64,000 nucleotides of DNA from Nocardioides sp. T2.26MG-1 (GCF_950101795.1 NZ_CATNLZ010000035.1:62001-126000); one strand, 5' to 3'; shown: positions 25,664 to 34,266, counted from the stretch's first letter. The notes: generated by a model not told the origin, from the sequence alone. Numbers and translations are program-made.

Positions 25664-27289
25664 ATGCACCACGTCCTGCGCCGTACGGCCGCCGTTCTGG
25701 CGGTCCCGGCTCTCTCCCTCACCGCCCTGGGGGCGCTGCCGTCGCCCGCCGGGGCCGCCACCATCGACGCGGCCCCCGCCACTGCCGGCGCTGCCTGGCT
25801 GGCCGGCCAGGTGCCCGCCTCCGGGCTGTTCCCCAGTGACTACGGCCTTCAGTACGGCCTCGGGATCGACATCGCGCTGGGCCTGCACGCGGTCGGCGGC
25901 CAGGCGGACGCCGTCACCCGGATCCGGGACGCCGTGGAGGCCGGGGTCGATGACTACATTGCGTACTCGTACGTGGATGACCAGAACGTCACCCACACCG
26001 GTGAGGTCGGTGGTGCCACCGCCAAGGTGCTCGTGCTCTCGCAGCGGATCGGCGGCGACGAGAACGCCTTCGGCGGCGTCGACCTCGTGAAGCGCATGGA
26101 GTCACTGGTCGCCGACAGCGGCCGGGTCATCTCGACCGCCGACGGCGCTCCCGACGACAGCTACGACAACTCCTACATCCAGGCGCTCGCGGTCGAGGGT
26201 CTGCGCGGCACCGGCAGCGCGGCGTACGCAGACGTGGTCGACTACCTTCTCGACCAGCAGTGCGCGGACGGCTACTTCCGCGGGGAGATCCCGGCAGCGC
26301 CGGGTGCGCAGTCCTGCGCGGGCGATGCGCCGGACACGGACTCCACCGCTCAGGCCGTCCTCGCGCTGGCCGCCGACCAGGGCACCCCCGGAGTCCAGGA
26401 GGCACTCGCGAAGGCGGAGGCCTGGCTCCTCGAGGCCCAGCGGCCGAACGGCTCCTTCGGCGGCGGCCCGACCACCGAGGCCCCGAACGCCGACAGCACC
26501 GGCCTCGCCGGCTGGGCGCTCGGCACGCTGGGCGAGACCGACGCCGCCGCGGACGCCGCCGCCTGGGTGCGTGCGCACCAGGCAGCCAACGTCTCCAGCT
26601 GCGGGTACTACGCGGCCGCCGACCTCGGCGCGATCGCGTACGACGGCGCCGCGCTCCGGGCCGTCCAGAGCACGCCGATCGACGCGGCCACCCAGGGTCA
26701 GTTCCTCCTGGCGAGTGCGCAGGCCCTTCCGGTGCTCCAGTGGGCGCCGGCCGGCAGCGGCGACCCGCACGCGCTGTTCGCAGCGGAGTACGTCAAGGCC
26801 GGCGGCCGCAAGCCGGTCGGTGTCATCGGCGCGGCCCCCGGCGAGGCGCTCTGCGCGAAGCTCGGCGAGCAGTCCGTGCTCGGCTACGCGAACCGCAACG
26901 GCGAGGCCCAGCTGCGGGTGCGGATCCCGTCGACGACCGGCAAGAGCCGGGTCGCGGTGGCCAACGCCGCCGGCGCCGTCGGCACGGTGACCATCAACGC
27001 GCTCGGCGCGAAGAAGCTCACGCTCCGCTACCCGTCCCGCGTGGCCGCACGCACCAAGCTCGTCATCAAGGTCAAGGGCCTCGCCCCCGGCGAGACGGCC
27101 AGCGTCAACATCACGTGGCCGTCCAGGGCGGGCAGCGGGTCGGGTGAGGCCAGCGGCGGCCAGGCCAACCGCAAGGGCGTGTTCGTGGTCCACACGAAGG
27201 TGCCGCGCCGGCCGGGCAAGGCCACCATCCACGCCCGTGGCCAGTTCGCCAACCGCAAGGCCGGCGGCACCTTCACCGTCACCCGCTGA
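25664..27289 (+). CDS. Exported prenyltransferase/terpene-cyclase-like repeat protein, candidate cobalamin-binding alpha domain
   Basis: A 541-residue protein with a signal peptide (about 1-32, cleavage near AGA-ATI). Residues 40-360 consist of helical repeats of the alpha6/alpha6-barrel type: DSYDNSYIQALAVEGL, DSTAQAVLALAADQG, RPNGSFGGGPTTEAPNADSTGLAGWALG. The same fold forms the alpha domain of transcobalamin and intrinsic factor. A C-terminal Ig-like module (about 440-541) ends in GTFTVTR. A cysteine pair (QQCADGYF, AQSCAGDAP) may form a disulfide. GGGAAGGA at 25651-25658 supports the ATG at 25664. The cobalamin riboswitch in front and the beta-domain-like protein next door suggest it captures cobalamin outside the membrane; no isoprenoid-metabolism gene is near. 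Direct binding is inferred. Confidence 0.8.
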   Translation: MHHVLRRTAAVLAVPALSLTALGALPSPAGAATIDAAPATAGAAWLAGQVPASGLFPSDYGLQYGLGIDIALGLHAVGGQADAVTRIRDAVEAGVDDYIAYSYVDDQNVTHTGEVGGATAKVLVLSQRIGGDENAFGGVDLVKRMESLVADSGRVISTADGAPDDSYDNSYIQALAVEGLRGTGSAAYADVVDYLLDQQCADGYFRGEIPAAPGAQSCAGDAPDTDSTAQAVLALAADQGTPGVQEALAKAEAWLLEAQRPNGSFGGGPTTEAPNADSTGLAGWALGTLGETDAAADAAAWVRAHQAANVSSCGYYAAADLGAIAYDGAALRAVQSTPIDAATQGQFLLASAQALPVLQWAPAGSGDPHALFAAEYVKAGGRKPVGVIGAAPGEALCAKLGEQSVLGYANRNGEAQLRVRIPSTTGKSRVAVANAAGAVGTVTINALGAKKLTLRYPSRVAARTKLVIKVKGLAPGETASVNITWPSRAGSGSGEASGGQANRKGVFVVHTKVPRRPGKATIHARGQFANRKAGGTFTVTR

Positions 27290-27290
27290 C

Positions 27291-28163
27291 ATGAGGATCC
27301 TGTCCCGGATCGCCGCCGGGGCCATGTTGGCCGCGGCGGCGTACGCCGGCATCCCCGCCGCGCCCGCCAGCGCCGCGGGCTGCCCATCCGCCGACGGCGT
27401 CACCGTGGTCGTGGACTTCCACGAGCTCGGCGGCGGCGTGAAGTCCGCGTGCGTCGCCGACGGCGGCGGTGACACCGCCGCCAGCCTGTTCCCGGCGGCC
27501 GGCTTCCCGCTGACCTACGTCCAGCGCCAGCAGAGCTTCGTGTGCCGGGTCTCCGGCCAGCCCGCCGACGACCCGTGCGTGAACACCCCGCCCGCCGACG
27601 CCTACTGGGCGCTGTTCTGGTCCGACGGGAAGTCGGGGTCGTGGACCTACGCCACGACGGGCGCCGGGTCGCTGAAGGTGCCCGAGGGCGGCTATGTCGC
27701 GTTCTCGTGGAACGGCTCGTCGGCCCGCTCGACGCCGGGGTTCAGCCCGTCGCCGCACGCGGCCGCGGACCCGTCGCCCACCAAGGCGCCGACCCGCACG
27801 CCGACCCACGCGCCCTCGCAGTCCGGGTCCGGCAGCGGTCCGTCCGCGTCCGGGCCGTCGGCGACGGCCTCGGGATCCGCCGCCACGGACGACCCGACGG
27901 CGTCGGCCGGCGCGTCGCGCCGACCCGGGCGGCACCACCGGTCCGGGTCCGCCGACCCGAGCCCTGGCCCGAGCCCGACCGAGGCCGTGACCACGTCGCC
28001 GACGGACGCGGCCACGACCGACGCCGCCCCTGTCTCGTCGGAGGCGGCTGAGCCTGCCGACGACGGGCTGCCCGGCTGGGTGGCCCCGGCGGTCATCGTG
28101 GTGCTGTTCGGTGCCGCCGGTGGCGCCGCGCTGGCCCGGCGCCGGAGGATCGGCCGGCCGTGA
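27291..28163 (+). CDS. Exported DUF4430-like (transcobalamin beta-domain-like) membrane-anchored protein
   Basis: A 290-residue protein with a signal peptide (about 1-28, ending ASAAG). The globular domain (about 30-145) contains TVVVDFHELGGG, four cysteines, and YWALFWSDGKSGSWTYATTG then KVPEGGYVAFSWNG, which fits the DUF4430 pattern (YW-x-NGK ... GD-V) seen in the C-terminal domain of transcobalamin and intrinsic factor. A 120-residue Ser/Pro/Thr linker follows, then a C-terminal transmembrane helix (GWVAPAVIVVLFGAAGG) and a RRRR stop-transfer, so it stays on the outer face of the membrane. It starts one base after the previous stop and overlaps the ECF T gene by four bases. Confidence 0.8.
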   Translation: MRILSRIAAGAMLAAAAYAGIPAAPASAAGCPSADGVTVVVDFHELGGGVKSACVADGGGDTAASLFPAAGFPLTYVQRQQSFVCRVSGQPADDPCVNTPPADAYWALFWSDGKSGSWTYATTGAGSLKVPEGGYVAFSWNGSSARSTPGFSPSPHAAADPSPTKAPTRTPTHAPSQSGSGSGPSASGPSATASGSAATDDPTASAGASRRPGRHHRSGSADPSPGPSPTEAVTTSPTDAATTDAAPVSSEAAEPADDGLPGWVAPAVIVVLFGAAGGAALARRRRIGRP

Positions 28164-29284
28164 CCCCCGACGTACGCCGTCACCGCGACCTGCACCCCGT
28201 GGCCTGGTGGCTGTGGGCGGTCGGGCTCGCGGTGGCGGCGTCGTTCACGACCAACCCGCTGGTGCTCTTGCTGCTCATCGGGGTCGCGGCCACCGCGGTC
28301 GCGCTGCGCCGCTCCGACCAGCCGTGGGCGCGCTCGTTCAGGCTCTACCTCTGGCTCGGCGTCGCGATCGTCGTGATCCGGGTGGTGTTCCGGCTGGTCT
28401 TCGGCGGCTGGGCCGACGGGCGGGTGCTGCTCGACCTGCCCGAGATCCCGCTGCCCGACTGGGTCGCCGGCATCACCCTGCTCGGCCCGGTCCACGCCGA
28501 GGCGCTGCTCTTCGCGCTGTACGACGGGCTCCGGCTCGCCACCATCGTGATCTGCATCGGCGCCGCCAACTCGCTGGCCAACCCCAAGCGGCTGCTGCGC
28601 TCGGTGCCGCCCGCTCTCTACGAGATCGGCACCGCGCTGGTGGTCGCGGTCAGCGTGCTGCCGCAGTTCGCCGACAGCGCGCGCCGGGTCCGGGCCGCCC
28701 AGGTGCTGCGCGGCGGCGAGACCGGCCGCGTCCGCCGGCTGCGCCGCTTCCTGGTGCCGGTGCTCGAGGACGCGCTCGAGCGCTCCCTGGCGCTGGCGGC
28801 CGGCATGGACACCCGCGGCTACGGCCGCGCCGCCGGCCTCACCCGCGCTCAGCGCCGGACGACGGGAGCCCTGATGCTGACCGGTCTCGGCGGCATCTGC
28901 GTGGGCACGTACGCCGTCCTCGACACGACCGCCCCGCGCTATCTCGCGCTGCCGATGCTCGCGCTCGGTGTCGTCGCCGCCGGCGCCGGGCTGTTCAGCG
29001 CCGGCCGGCGCGTCGAGCGCACCCGCTACCGCGCGGACCGGTGGCGCTGGCCCGAGCTCGCCGTGGCCGGCGCGGGCGTCGCCGTCGGCGTGATCGGCTG
29101 GTGGCTCGCGCACCACCAGCTCCTGGTCGCCTACCCGCTGCTCGACGCGGTCCCGCCGGTGAGCGCCGCCGCGCTCCTGGCGGCGGCCGTCGCGCTGGCC
29201 GGGGCCCTGTGCTCGCCGCTGCCGGCCCGGCCCCTGACCGCCACCCCACTCCGCGCCGACGCTCCCCAGGAGGTGGCGGCGTGA
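28160..29284 (+). CDS. ECF transporter T component (CbiQ/EcfT family)
   Basis: The T component is the integral membrane scaffold that couples ATP hydrolysis to the substrate-binding S component. The 374-residue protein has about six to seven hydrophobic helices. In the long cytosolic helices it carries the coupling motifs: RVRAAQVLRGGETG at about 172 and LAAGMDTRGYGRAAG at about 212, the latter close to the classic ARG/S motif. The N-terminus begins MTPDVRRHRDLHPVAWWLWA. GTG at 28160 overlaps the preceding gene (GTGA) and the end overlaps the ATPase gene by four bases, marking a tightly coupled operon under the cobalamin riboswitch. Confidence 0.88.
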   Translation: MTPDVRRHRDLHPVAWWLWAVGLAVAASFTTNPLVLLLLIGVAATAVALRRSDQPWARSFRLYLWLGVAIVVIRVVFRLVFGGWADGRVLLDLPEIPLPDWVAGITLLGPVHAEALLFALYDGLRLATIVICIGAANSLANPKRLLRSVPPALYEIGTALVVAVSVLPQFADSARRVRAAQVLRGGETGRVRRLRRFLVPVLEDALERSLALAAGMDTRGYGRAAGLTRAQRRTTGALMLTGLGGICVGTYAVLDTTAPRYLALPMLALGVVAAGAGLFSAGRRVERTRYRADRWRWPELAVAGAGVAVGVIGWWLAHHQLLVAYPLLDAVPPVSAAALLAAAVALAGALCSPLPARPLTATPLRADAPQEVAA

Positions 29285-30873
29285 TCGAGCTGCGCGACAT
29301 CCGCTTCGCCTACGAGGACGGGCCTCCCGTGCTCGCCGACGTCGACCTCGAGATCGACGAGGGCGAGCTGGTGCTGGTCTCGGGCCCGACCGGCGCCGGC
29401 AAGTCGACGCTGCTGGGCGTGGTCACCGGGCTGGTGCCGCGCTTCACCGGCGGCACCCTGCGCGGCGACGTGCTGCTCGACGAGGTGAGCATCGTGCACG
29501 CCCCGCCGCGCGAGCGGGCGCACGCGATCGGCTTCGTCGGGCAGAACCCCGCCGCGGGCTTCGTCACCGACACCGTCGAGGAGGAGCTCGCCTACGGCAT
29601 GGAGCAGCTCGGGCTCCCGCCGGACACGATGCGCCGCCGGGTCGAGGAGACCCTCGACCTGCTCGGCATCGCCGACCTGCGCGGCCGCGACCTGCGCACG
29701 CTCTCGGGAGGCCAGCAGCAGCGGGTCGCGATCGGCTCGGTGCTCACCATGCACCCCCGGCTGCTGGTGCTCGACGAGCCGACGTCCGCGCTCGACCCGA
29801 CCGCCGCCGAGGAGGTGCTCGCGACGCTGACCCGCCTGGTCCACGACCTCGGGGTCTCCGTGCTGCTCGCCGAGCACCGCCTGGAGCGGGTGGTCCCGTT
29901 CGCCGACCGGATGTGCCTGCTGACCGGAGCTGGCCGCGTGCACGTCGGCGAGCCCGGTGAGCTGCTGGTGACCTCGTGCGTGGTGCCGCCGATCGTCGAG
30001 CTCGGCCGCGCCGCCGGCTGGCACCCGCTGCCGCTCAGCGTCCGCGACGCACGCCGCCGGGCCCGCGGGCTCGTCGAGCGGCTCGGCGTCGCCCCGGTCG
30101 TCGACGAGTCGCTGGCCGAGCCCGCCGTCGCCGTACGCCGGCTCGCGGTCGTCCACGGCGAGACCGTCGCGGTGCGCGACGTCGACCTCGTGCTCGGGGG
30201 CGGCCGGGTCACCGCGCTCATGGGCCGCAACGGCTCCGGCAAGTCGTCGCTGATCTGGGCGCTCCAGGGCAGCGGTCGGCGCGCGGGAGGCCAGGTCACC
30301 GTCGACGGCGTCGACCCGGCGGCGCTCTCGGCCGCCGAGCGGCGGGGGCTGGTCGGGCTGGTCCCGCAGAACGCCGCCGACCTGCTCTACCTCGAGACCG
30401 TGGCCGAGGAGTGCACCGCCGCCGACGGCGGCACCGGCACCTCCCGCGCGCTGCTCGAGGAGCTGGTCCCCGGCATCCCGGCCGACCAGCACCCCCGTGA
30501 CCTCTCCGAGGGGCAGCGGCTCGCGCTGGTCCTCGCGGTGGTGCTCACCGCGCGGCCGCGGGTGCTGCTGCTCGACGAGCCCACGCGCGGGCTCGACTAC
30601 GCCGCCAAGCACGTGCTCGCCCGGGTGCTGCGCGGGCTGGCCGCCGACGGGCGCACGGTGCTCGTGGCCACCCACGACGTGGAGTTCGTCGCCCAGGCGG
30701 CCGACGACGTCCTCGTGCTCGCCGAGGGCGAGGTGGTCTCGTCCGGGCCGGTACGCCGGGTGCTCGCCGAGTCGCCGTCGTTCGCGCCCCAGGTCACCAA
30801 GGTGCTCGGCGCCGGATGGCTGCGCGTCGACGAGGTGGTCCGCCGGCTCGACGAGCAGGCCAGCGCGTCATGA
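29281..30873 (+). CDS. ECF transporter fused double ATPase (A-A')
   Basis: A 530-residue protein with two ABC ATPase domains in one chain. Domain 1 has Walker A GPTGAGKST at about 36, a Q-loop, signature LSGGQQQRVAIG and Walker B LLVLDEPTSALD. Domain 2 has Walker A GRNGSGKSS at about 316, signature LSEGQRLALVLA (Glu for the second Gly) and Walker B VLLLDEPTRGLD, then a THD switch. ECF systems normally use two ATPases, EcfA and EcfA'; here they are fused, as in several actinobacteria. The changed second signature suggests unequal ATP sites, as known for many asymmetric ABC transporters. It overlaps the genes on both sides by four bases. Confidence 0.92.
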   Translation: MIELRDIRFAYEDGPPVLADVDLEIDEGELVLVSGPTGAGKSTLLGVVTGLVPRFTGGTLRGDVLLDEVSIVHAPPRERAHAIGFVGQNPAAGFVTDTVEEELAYGMEQLGLPPDTMRRRVEETLDLLGIADLRGRDLRTLSGGQQQRVAIGSVLTMHPRLLVLDEPTSALDPTAAEEVLATLTRLVHDLGVSVLLAEHRLERVVPFADRMCLLTGAGRVHVGEPGELLVTSCVVPPIVELGRAAGWHPLPLSVRDARRRARGLVERLGVAPVVDESLAEPAVAVRRLAVVHGETVAVRDVDLVLGGGRVTALMGRNGSGKSSLIWALQGSGRRAGGQVTVDGVDPAALSAAERRGLVGLVPQNAADLLYLETVAEECTAADGGTGTSRALLEELVPGIPADQHPRDLSEGQRLALVLAVVLTARPRVLLLDEPTRGLDYAAKHVLARVLRGLAADGRTVLVATHDVEFVAQAADDVLVLAEGEVVSSGPVRRVLAESPSFAPQVTKVLGAGWLRVDEVVRRLDEQASAS

Positions 30874-31691
30874 GCACCTCGACGGCGGCGGTGCGGATCT
30901 CGCTGCGCTCGAGCGTCGTGCTCGCGGTGGCGTCCGCGGCGGGGCTGATGATGCTCTGCTGGCCGCTGCTGCTGAAGGTGCCCGAGGGTGCCCGGGTGGA
31001 CCCGCCGTTCCTGTTCGTCGGGCTGCTGCCGGTCGTGCTGGCCGTCGTGCTCGCCGAGCTCAACGAGGGCGGCATGGACCCCCGCGTGCTCGCGGTGCTG
31101 GGGGTGCTGAGCGCGGTCAACGCCGTCCTGCGGGGTGTCTCACCCGGGACCGCGGGGGTCGAGCTGGTGTTCTTCCTGCTGATCCTCGCCGGACGCGTGT
31201 TCGGCCCCGGCTTCGGGTTCGTCCTCGGGTGCACCTCGCTGTTCGCCTCGGCGCTGATGACCGCGGGCGTCGGGCCGTGGCTGCCCTACCAGATGCTGTG
31301 CGCGGCCTGGGTCGGTATGGGCGCCGGGCTGCTGCCCCGGCGGGTCCGCGGGCGGGCCGAGATCGCGATGCTCGCGGCGTACGGCGTGGCCGCGGCGTAC
31401 CTCTTCGGGCTCCTCATGAACCTCTCGGGCTGGCCGTTCATCATGGGCATCGAGGTGCCGGGCCACGAGGGGTCGCTGTCCTACGTGGCCGGTGCCCCGC
31501 TGCTGGACAACCTGCACACGTTCCTCGTCTACACGCTGCTGACCTCGACCGGCAGCTGGGACAGCATGCGCGCGATCACCAACGTCGTCGCGATCGTGCT
31601 GCTCGGCCCCGCCGTGCTGACCACGCTGCGTCGGGCCGCGCGCCGGACCACGGTCACGGGGACGGTGGTCGGGCCGGTCACGGCTCGATGA
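30870..31691 (+). CDS. ECF transporter S component (probable cobalamin-specific)
   Basis: A 273-residue integral membrane protein with about six hydrophobic helices (LAVASAAGLMMLCWPLLLKV, FVGLLPVVLAVVLAELN, VFFLLILAGRVFGPGFGFVLG, YGVAAAYLFGLLMNLSG and others). The order of a riboswitch-controlled T-AA-S unit and the length fit an ECF substrate-binding subunit. The substrate is inferred to be cobalamin or a precursor, as in CbrT-type systems, from the riboswitch rather than from sequence motifs. The start at 30870 (ATGA overlap) is preferred over an upstream ATG at 30816. Its 3' end overlaps the convergent sugar dehydrogenase gene by 14 bases. Confidence 0.82.
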   Translation: MSTSTAAVRISLRSSVVLAVASAAGLMMLCWPLLLKVPEGARVDPPFLFVGLLPVVLAVVLAELNEGGMDPRVLAVLGVLSAVNAVLRGVSPGTAGVELVFFLLILAGRVFGPGFGFVLGCTSLFASALMTAGVGPWLPYQMLCAAWVGMGAGLLPRRVRGRAEIAMLAAYGVAAAYLFGLLMNLSGWPFIMGIEVPGHEGSLSYVAGAPLLDNLHTFLVYTLLTSTGSWDSMRAITNVVAIVLLGPAVLTTLRRAARRTTVTGTVVGPVTAR

Positions 31692-32847
31692 GCAGGATCC
31701 GGTCGTCGTCCGGGCCCGGGTCGCCGCGGCCGTCGGTGTTGCTGGTGGTCAACCACAGCTGTCCCTCGGGCGTCGCCACGACCGTGCGCATCCGCCCGTA
31801 CGTCCCGACGAAGAAGTCGACCGGGTGGCTGGCGTGGTCGCCGTGCACGTCGACCCGCCACAGCCGCTGGCCGCGCAGCGAGGCCAGCCAGAGGTGCCCG
31901 TCGAGCCAGGCGAGCCCGGAGGGCGACGCCACGTCGGTCTCCCAGACCACCTGCGGGTCGACGAGCCCGTCCTGGCCGCCGCGGCCCTCGACCATCGGCC
32001 AGCCGTAGTTCTCGCCCGGGTGGATCAGGTTGAGCTCGTCGAACGTCTGGTCCCCGAACTCCGAGGCCCACAGCCGGTCGTCGTCGTCGAAGGCCAGGCC
32101 CTGCACGTTGCGGTGCCCGAACGACCAGATCTCCGAGCCCGGGAACGGGTTGCCCGGCGCCGGCCTGCCGTCGGTGGTGATCCGCAGGATCTTGCCGGCC
32201 AGCGTGGTCTTGTCCTGTGCGAGGTCACCCTGGCCGGTCTCGCCGGTCGAGGCGTAGAGGTAGCCGTCGGGGCCGAACGCGAGCCGGCCGCCATCGTGGA
32301 TGCCGCCGACCGGGATGCCGCTGAGGATCACGGTGGGGGAGCCCAGCCGCCCGCCCTCGAGCCGGGCCGCCACGATCCGGTTGTCGGAGGCGGTGCTGAG
32401 GTAGAAGAACAGCATCCGGTCGGCCGCGAAGTCCGGCGACACCGCCACCCCGAGCAGGCCCGCCTCGCCGCCGGTGTCGCCGTTGGAGACGGCCGCGTCG
32501 ATCAGGCCGATCCGGCGCACGTCGTACGACGGCGCCTCGAGCAGCAGCACCCGGCGGGTGTCGCGCTCGGTGACCACGGCGTCGCCGTTCGGCAGGAACG
32601 CAACGCCCCACGGCGCCGCGAGGCCGGTCGCGATCGTGCCGACCACCCTCGCCGGGCCGTCGTCGGGGGGCGGCGTGTTGTCGCCGGTCGGCTTGGACGG
32701 CTCGGTCGTCGCTGACGACGGCTCGGTCGACTGCGGCGTGGCCGTCACGGTGCCGCCTCGGCCCTCGGGCTCGTCGTCGCCGCCGCACCCGGCCACGAGG
32801 GCCGCGCCGAGCACGGCGAGGCTGGCCAGGGCGGCGGCGCGTCGCAT
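31678..32847 (-). CDS. PQQ-dependent sugar dehydrogenase-type (Gdh/YliI) lipoprotein
   Basis: A 389-residue lipoprotein: signal MRRAAALASLAVLGAALVAGC with lipobox VAGC at Cys21, a Ser/Thr/Pro-rich spacer to about 60, then a six-bladed beta-propeller. Family motifs include GVAFLPNGDAVVTERDTRRV, GGEAGLLGVAVSPDF, HDGGRLAFGPDGYLYASTGE, FGHRNVQGLAFDDDDRLWASEFG and GENYGWPMVEG. These enzymes oxidise sugars or sugar aldehydes with PQQ, although many actinobacterial members have no shown activity and the host may not make PQQ. It appears to be monocistronic or co-transcribed with the hydrolase one base upstream. Confidence 0.88.
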   Translation of the reverse strand: MRRAAALASLAVLGAALVAGCGGDDEPEGRGGTVTATPQSTEPSSATTEPSKPTGDNTPPPDDGPARVVGTIATGLAAPWGVAFLPNGDAVVTERDTRRVLLLEAPSYDVRRIGLIDAAVSNGDTGGEAGLLGVAVSPDFAADRMLFFYLSTASDNRIVAARLEGGRLGSPTVILSGIPVGGIHDGGRLAFGPDGYLYASTGETGQGDLAQDKTTLAGKILRITTDGRPAPGNPFPGSEIWSFGHRNVQGLAFDDDDRLWASEFGDQTFDELNLIHPGENYGWPMVEGRGGQDGLVDPQVVWETDVASPSGLAWLDGHLWLASLRGQRLWRVDVHGDHASHPVDFFVGTYGRMRTVVATPEGQLWLTTSNTDGRGDPGPDDDRILLIEP

Positions 32848-32848
32848 G

Positions 32849-33763
32849 TCAGCCGACCTTACGCAGGAACTCCAGCAGCAGGGCGTGGACGCGGTCGGGG
32901 TGCTCCATCTGCACGAAGTGGCTGCCGCGCAGCTCGGTGTAGGTCGCGCCCTCGATCCGGGCGGCCGCCTCGGCCATCGCGTGGGTGCCGGCGAGCACGT
33001 CGAACGTGCCGGCCACGAACGCCGCCGGGACGCCGACCCGGCTCAGCGAGACCCGCGGATGCTTGGAGGTGTGCAGGGCGACGTGGAAGTACCACTCGAC
33101 CGGGGTCTCGAGGAACGCCGCGATCGTGCGCCGGGTCAGCTCGGGGTCGGCGACCGGGAGCATGAAGCCGCTGTGGCTCAGCACGTCGACGGTACGGCGT
33201 CCCACCCGGAGCCGGGTCGACAGCGGGGTGACCAGGTGCCCGCCGTACTTCAGCGCCCGGGAGAGGTTGACCGCGATGGCCTTGGCGGCGAACCGGGGGA
33301 CGCGCAGGGGCCGCAGCATGGTGGCGAACGTGTCGCCGGGGACGCCCGCGACCGCGAACAGCCCGGTCACCCGCTCGGGGTGGCGCACCGCGATCTCGAA
33401 CATCGTGTTGACGCCGATCGACCAGCCGATCAGCACCGCCTTGTCGATGCCGAAGTGGTCCATCACCGACAGGCCGTCCTCGGCGAACGCCTCGACGCCG
33501 ACGTGGTCGGGGTCGGCCGGTCGCTCGGAGCCGCCGGTGCCGCGGTGGTTCCAGGACACGACGCGGACCTCGCAGTCCGGGTCGAGGAACGCCGGCCACG
33601 CCCACGGGCTCGTGCCGAGGCCGTTGCAGAGCACCACGGTCGGCCCGGGCCGGGTGCCGTCGGGGTCGTTGGTCCAGGCGCGCAGACGGGTGCCGTCGTC
33701 GGAGAGCACGTCGTGGAACGCGAGCGTCGGCGCGGGGAGCGCGCGGGCAGGGGTCGCGGACAT
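32849..33763 (-). CDS. Alpha/beta hydrolase
   Basis: A 304-residue alpha/beta-hydrolase with the oxyanion-hole region VVLCNGLGTSPWAW, the nucleophile elbow GWSIG (S115), a later acid in GTFDVLAGTH and the catalytic histidine in GSHFVQMEHPD. The substrate cannot be told; similar actinobacterial proteins act as esterases or haloperoxidase-like hydrolases. I chose ATG 33763 (MSATPARALPAP); an upstream GTG-type start at 33823 would add 20 non-conserved residues. The gene precedes the sugar dehydrogenase gene with a one-base gap on the same strand. Confidence 0.88.
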   Translation of the reverse strand: MSATPARALPAPTLAFHDVLSDDGTRLRAWTNDPDGTRPGPTVVLCNGLGTSPWAWPAFLDPDCEVRVVSWNHRGTGGSERPADPDHVGVEAFAEDGLSVMDHFGIDKAVLIGWSIGVNTMFEIAVRHPERVTGLFAVAGVPGDTFATMLRPLRVPRFAAKAIAVNLSRALKYGGHLVTPLSTRLRVGRRTVDVLSHSGFMLPVADPELTRRTIAAFLETPVEWYFHVALHTSKHPRVSLSRVGVPAAFVAGTFDVLAGTHAMAEAAARIEGATYTELRGSHFVQMEHPDRVHALLLEFLRKVG

Positions 33764-33813
33764 GGGCCGATTCTGCCCTGCCGGGGCGCGGCCCGTCGGC
33801 TCGAGGGTCCTGA

Positions 33814-33863
33814 CTGAGCCCACCGGGCGGCGTGGGAGAGGCCGTACCGCCCGGCGGACTCAG
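33814..33863 (-). terminator. Hairpin terminator overlapping the stop of the small leftward gene
   Basis: CTGAGCCCACCGGGCGG (33814-33830) pairs with CCGCCCGGCGGACTCAG (33847-33863) at 15 of 17 positions. The stop codon of the 73-codon gene lies inside the upstream arm. Confidence 0.6.
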
Positions 33864-34081
33864 CCGTGTGCAGCCTGTGCTGCGACCTCCGGCACCGGAG
33901 CCTGGCGGCGAGCCGCCAGGAACTCCTCGACCTCGTCGAGCTCCGCACGCCGTTGTGCGAGAGCGGTGGAGGCGACCATCGCGTTGCGCCGGGCCGCGAG
34001 CTGCGACTCCTCCGGCCAACGTCTCACCGCGTCGACGATCCCCCCGAGGGGACGGCCGAGCAGGTGCGAGGCAACGTTCAT
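33860..34081 (-). CDS. Small soluble protein of unknown function
   Basis: A 73-residue predicted protein beginning MNVASHLLGRPLGGIVDAVRRWPE and then highly helical and charged (ARRNAMVASTALAQRRAELDEVEEFLAARRQ), with an Ala/Pro tail. A GGGGAG ribosome binding site about eight bases upstream of the ATG at 34081 and a terminator hairpin at its stop support a real gene. The helical region may form a short coiled coil. I do not recognise a family. Confidence 0.6.
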   Translation of the reverse strand: MNVASHLLGRPLGGIVDAVRRWPEESQLAARRNAMVASTALAQRRAELDEVEEFLAARRQAPVPEVAAQAAHG

Positions 34082-34206
34082 CGTGGGCTCCCCATGAAGC
34101 ACTCCCGAGTGGTGTGCTCTCCACGCTAGGCACGGCCCGATTCGCCCGCGTCAACGTCGTGTGACGGTTCCGTGAACTCCGGCGCGGTCCGCCGGCCCGG
34201 GCCCGG

Positions 34207-34252
34207 GACGTCATACGGAGGGAGCAACCGCTTGCTCCGCCCGTATGACGTC
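34207..34252. repeat. Palindromic repeat B, copy 1
   Basis: A 46-base two-part hairpin: outer arms GACGTCATACGG (34207-34218) and its complement (34241-34252), inner stem GGAGCAA/TTGCTCC, loop CCGC. It lies just after the leftward EamA transporter gene. A second, diverged copy is at 36347-36392. It probably acts as a terminator. Confidence 0.8.
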
Positions 34253-34266
34253 TCGGGGCGACCCGG

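Noticed and set aside
31678..31691. 14-bp overlap of convergent ECF S and sugar dehydrogenase genes as a sign of misassembly
   Set aside because: Both C-termini look natural and short convergent overlaps are common in compact actinobacterial genomes.
34207..34252. Two-part hairpin as a tRNA-like or small RNA gene
   Set aside because: Too short for a tRNA, no anticodon-arm layout; position after a gene and a second copy fit a terminator-type repeat.
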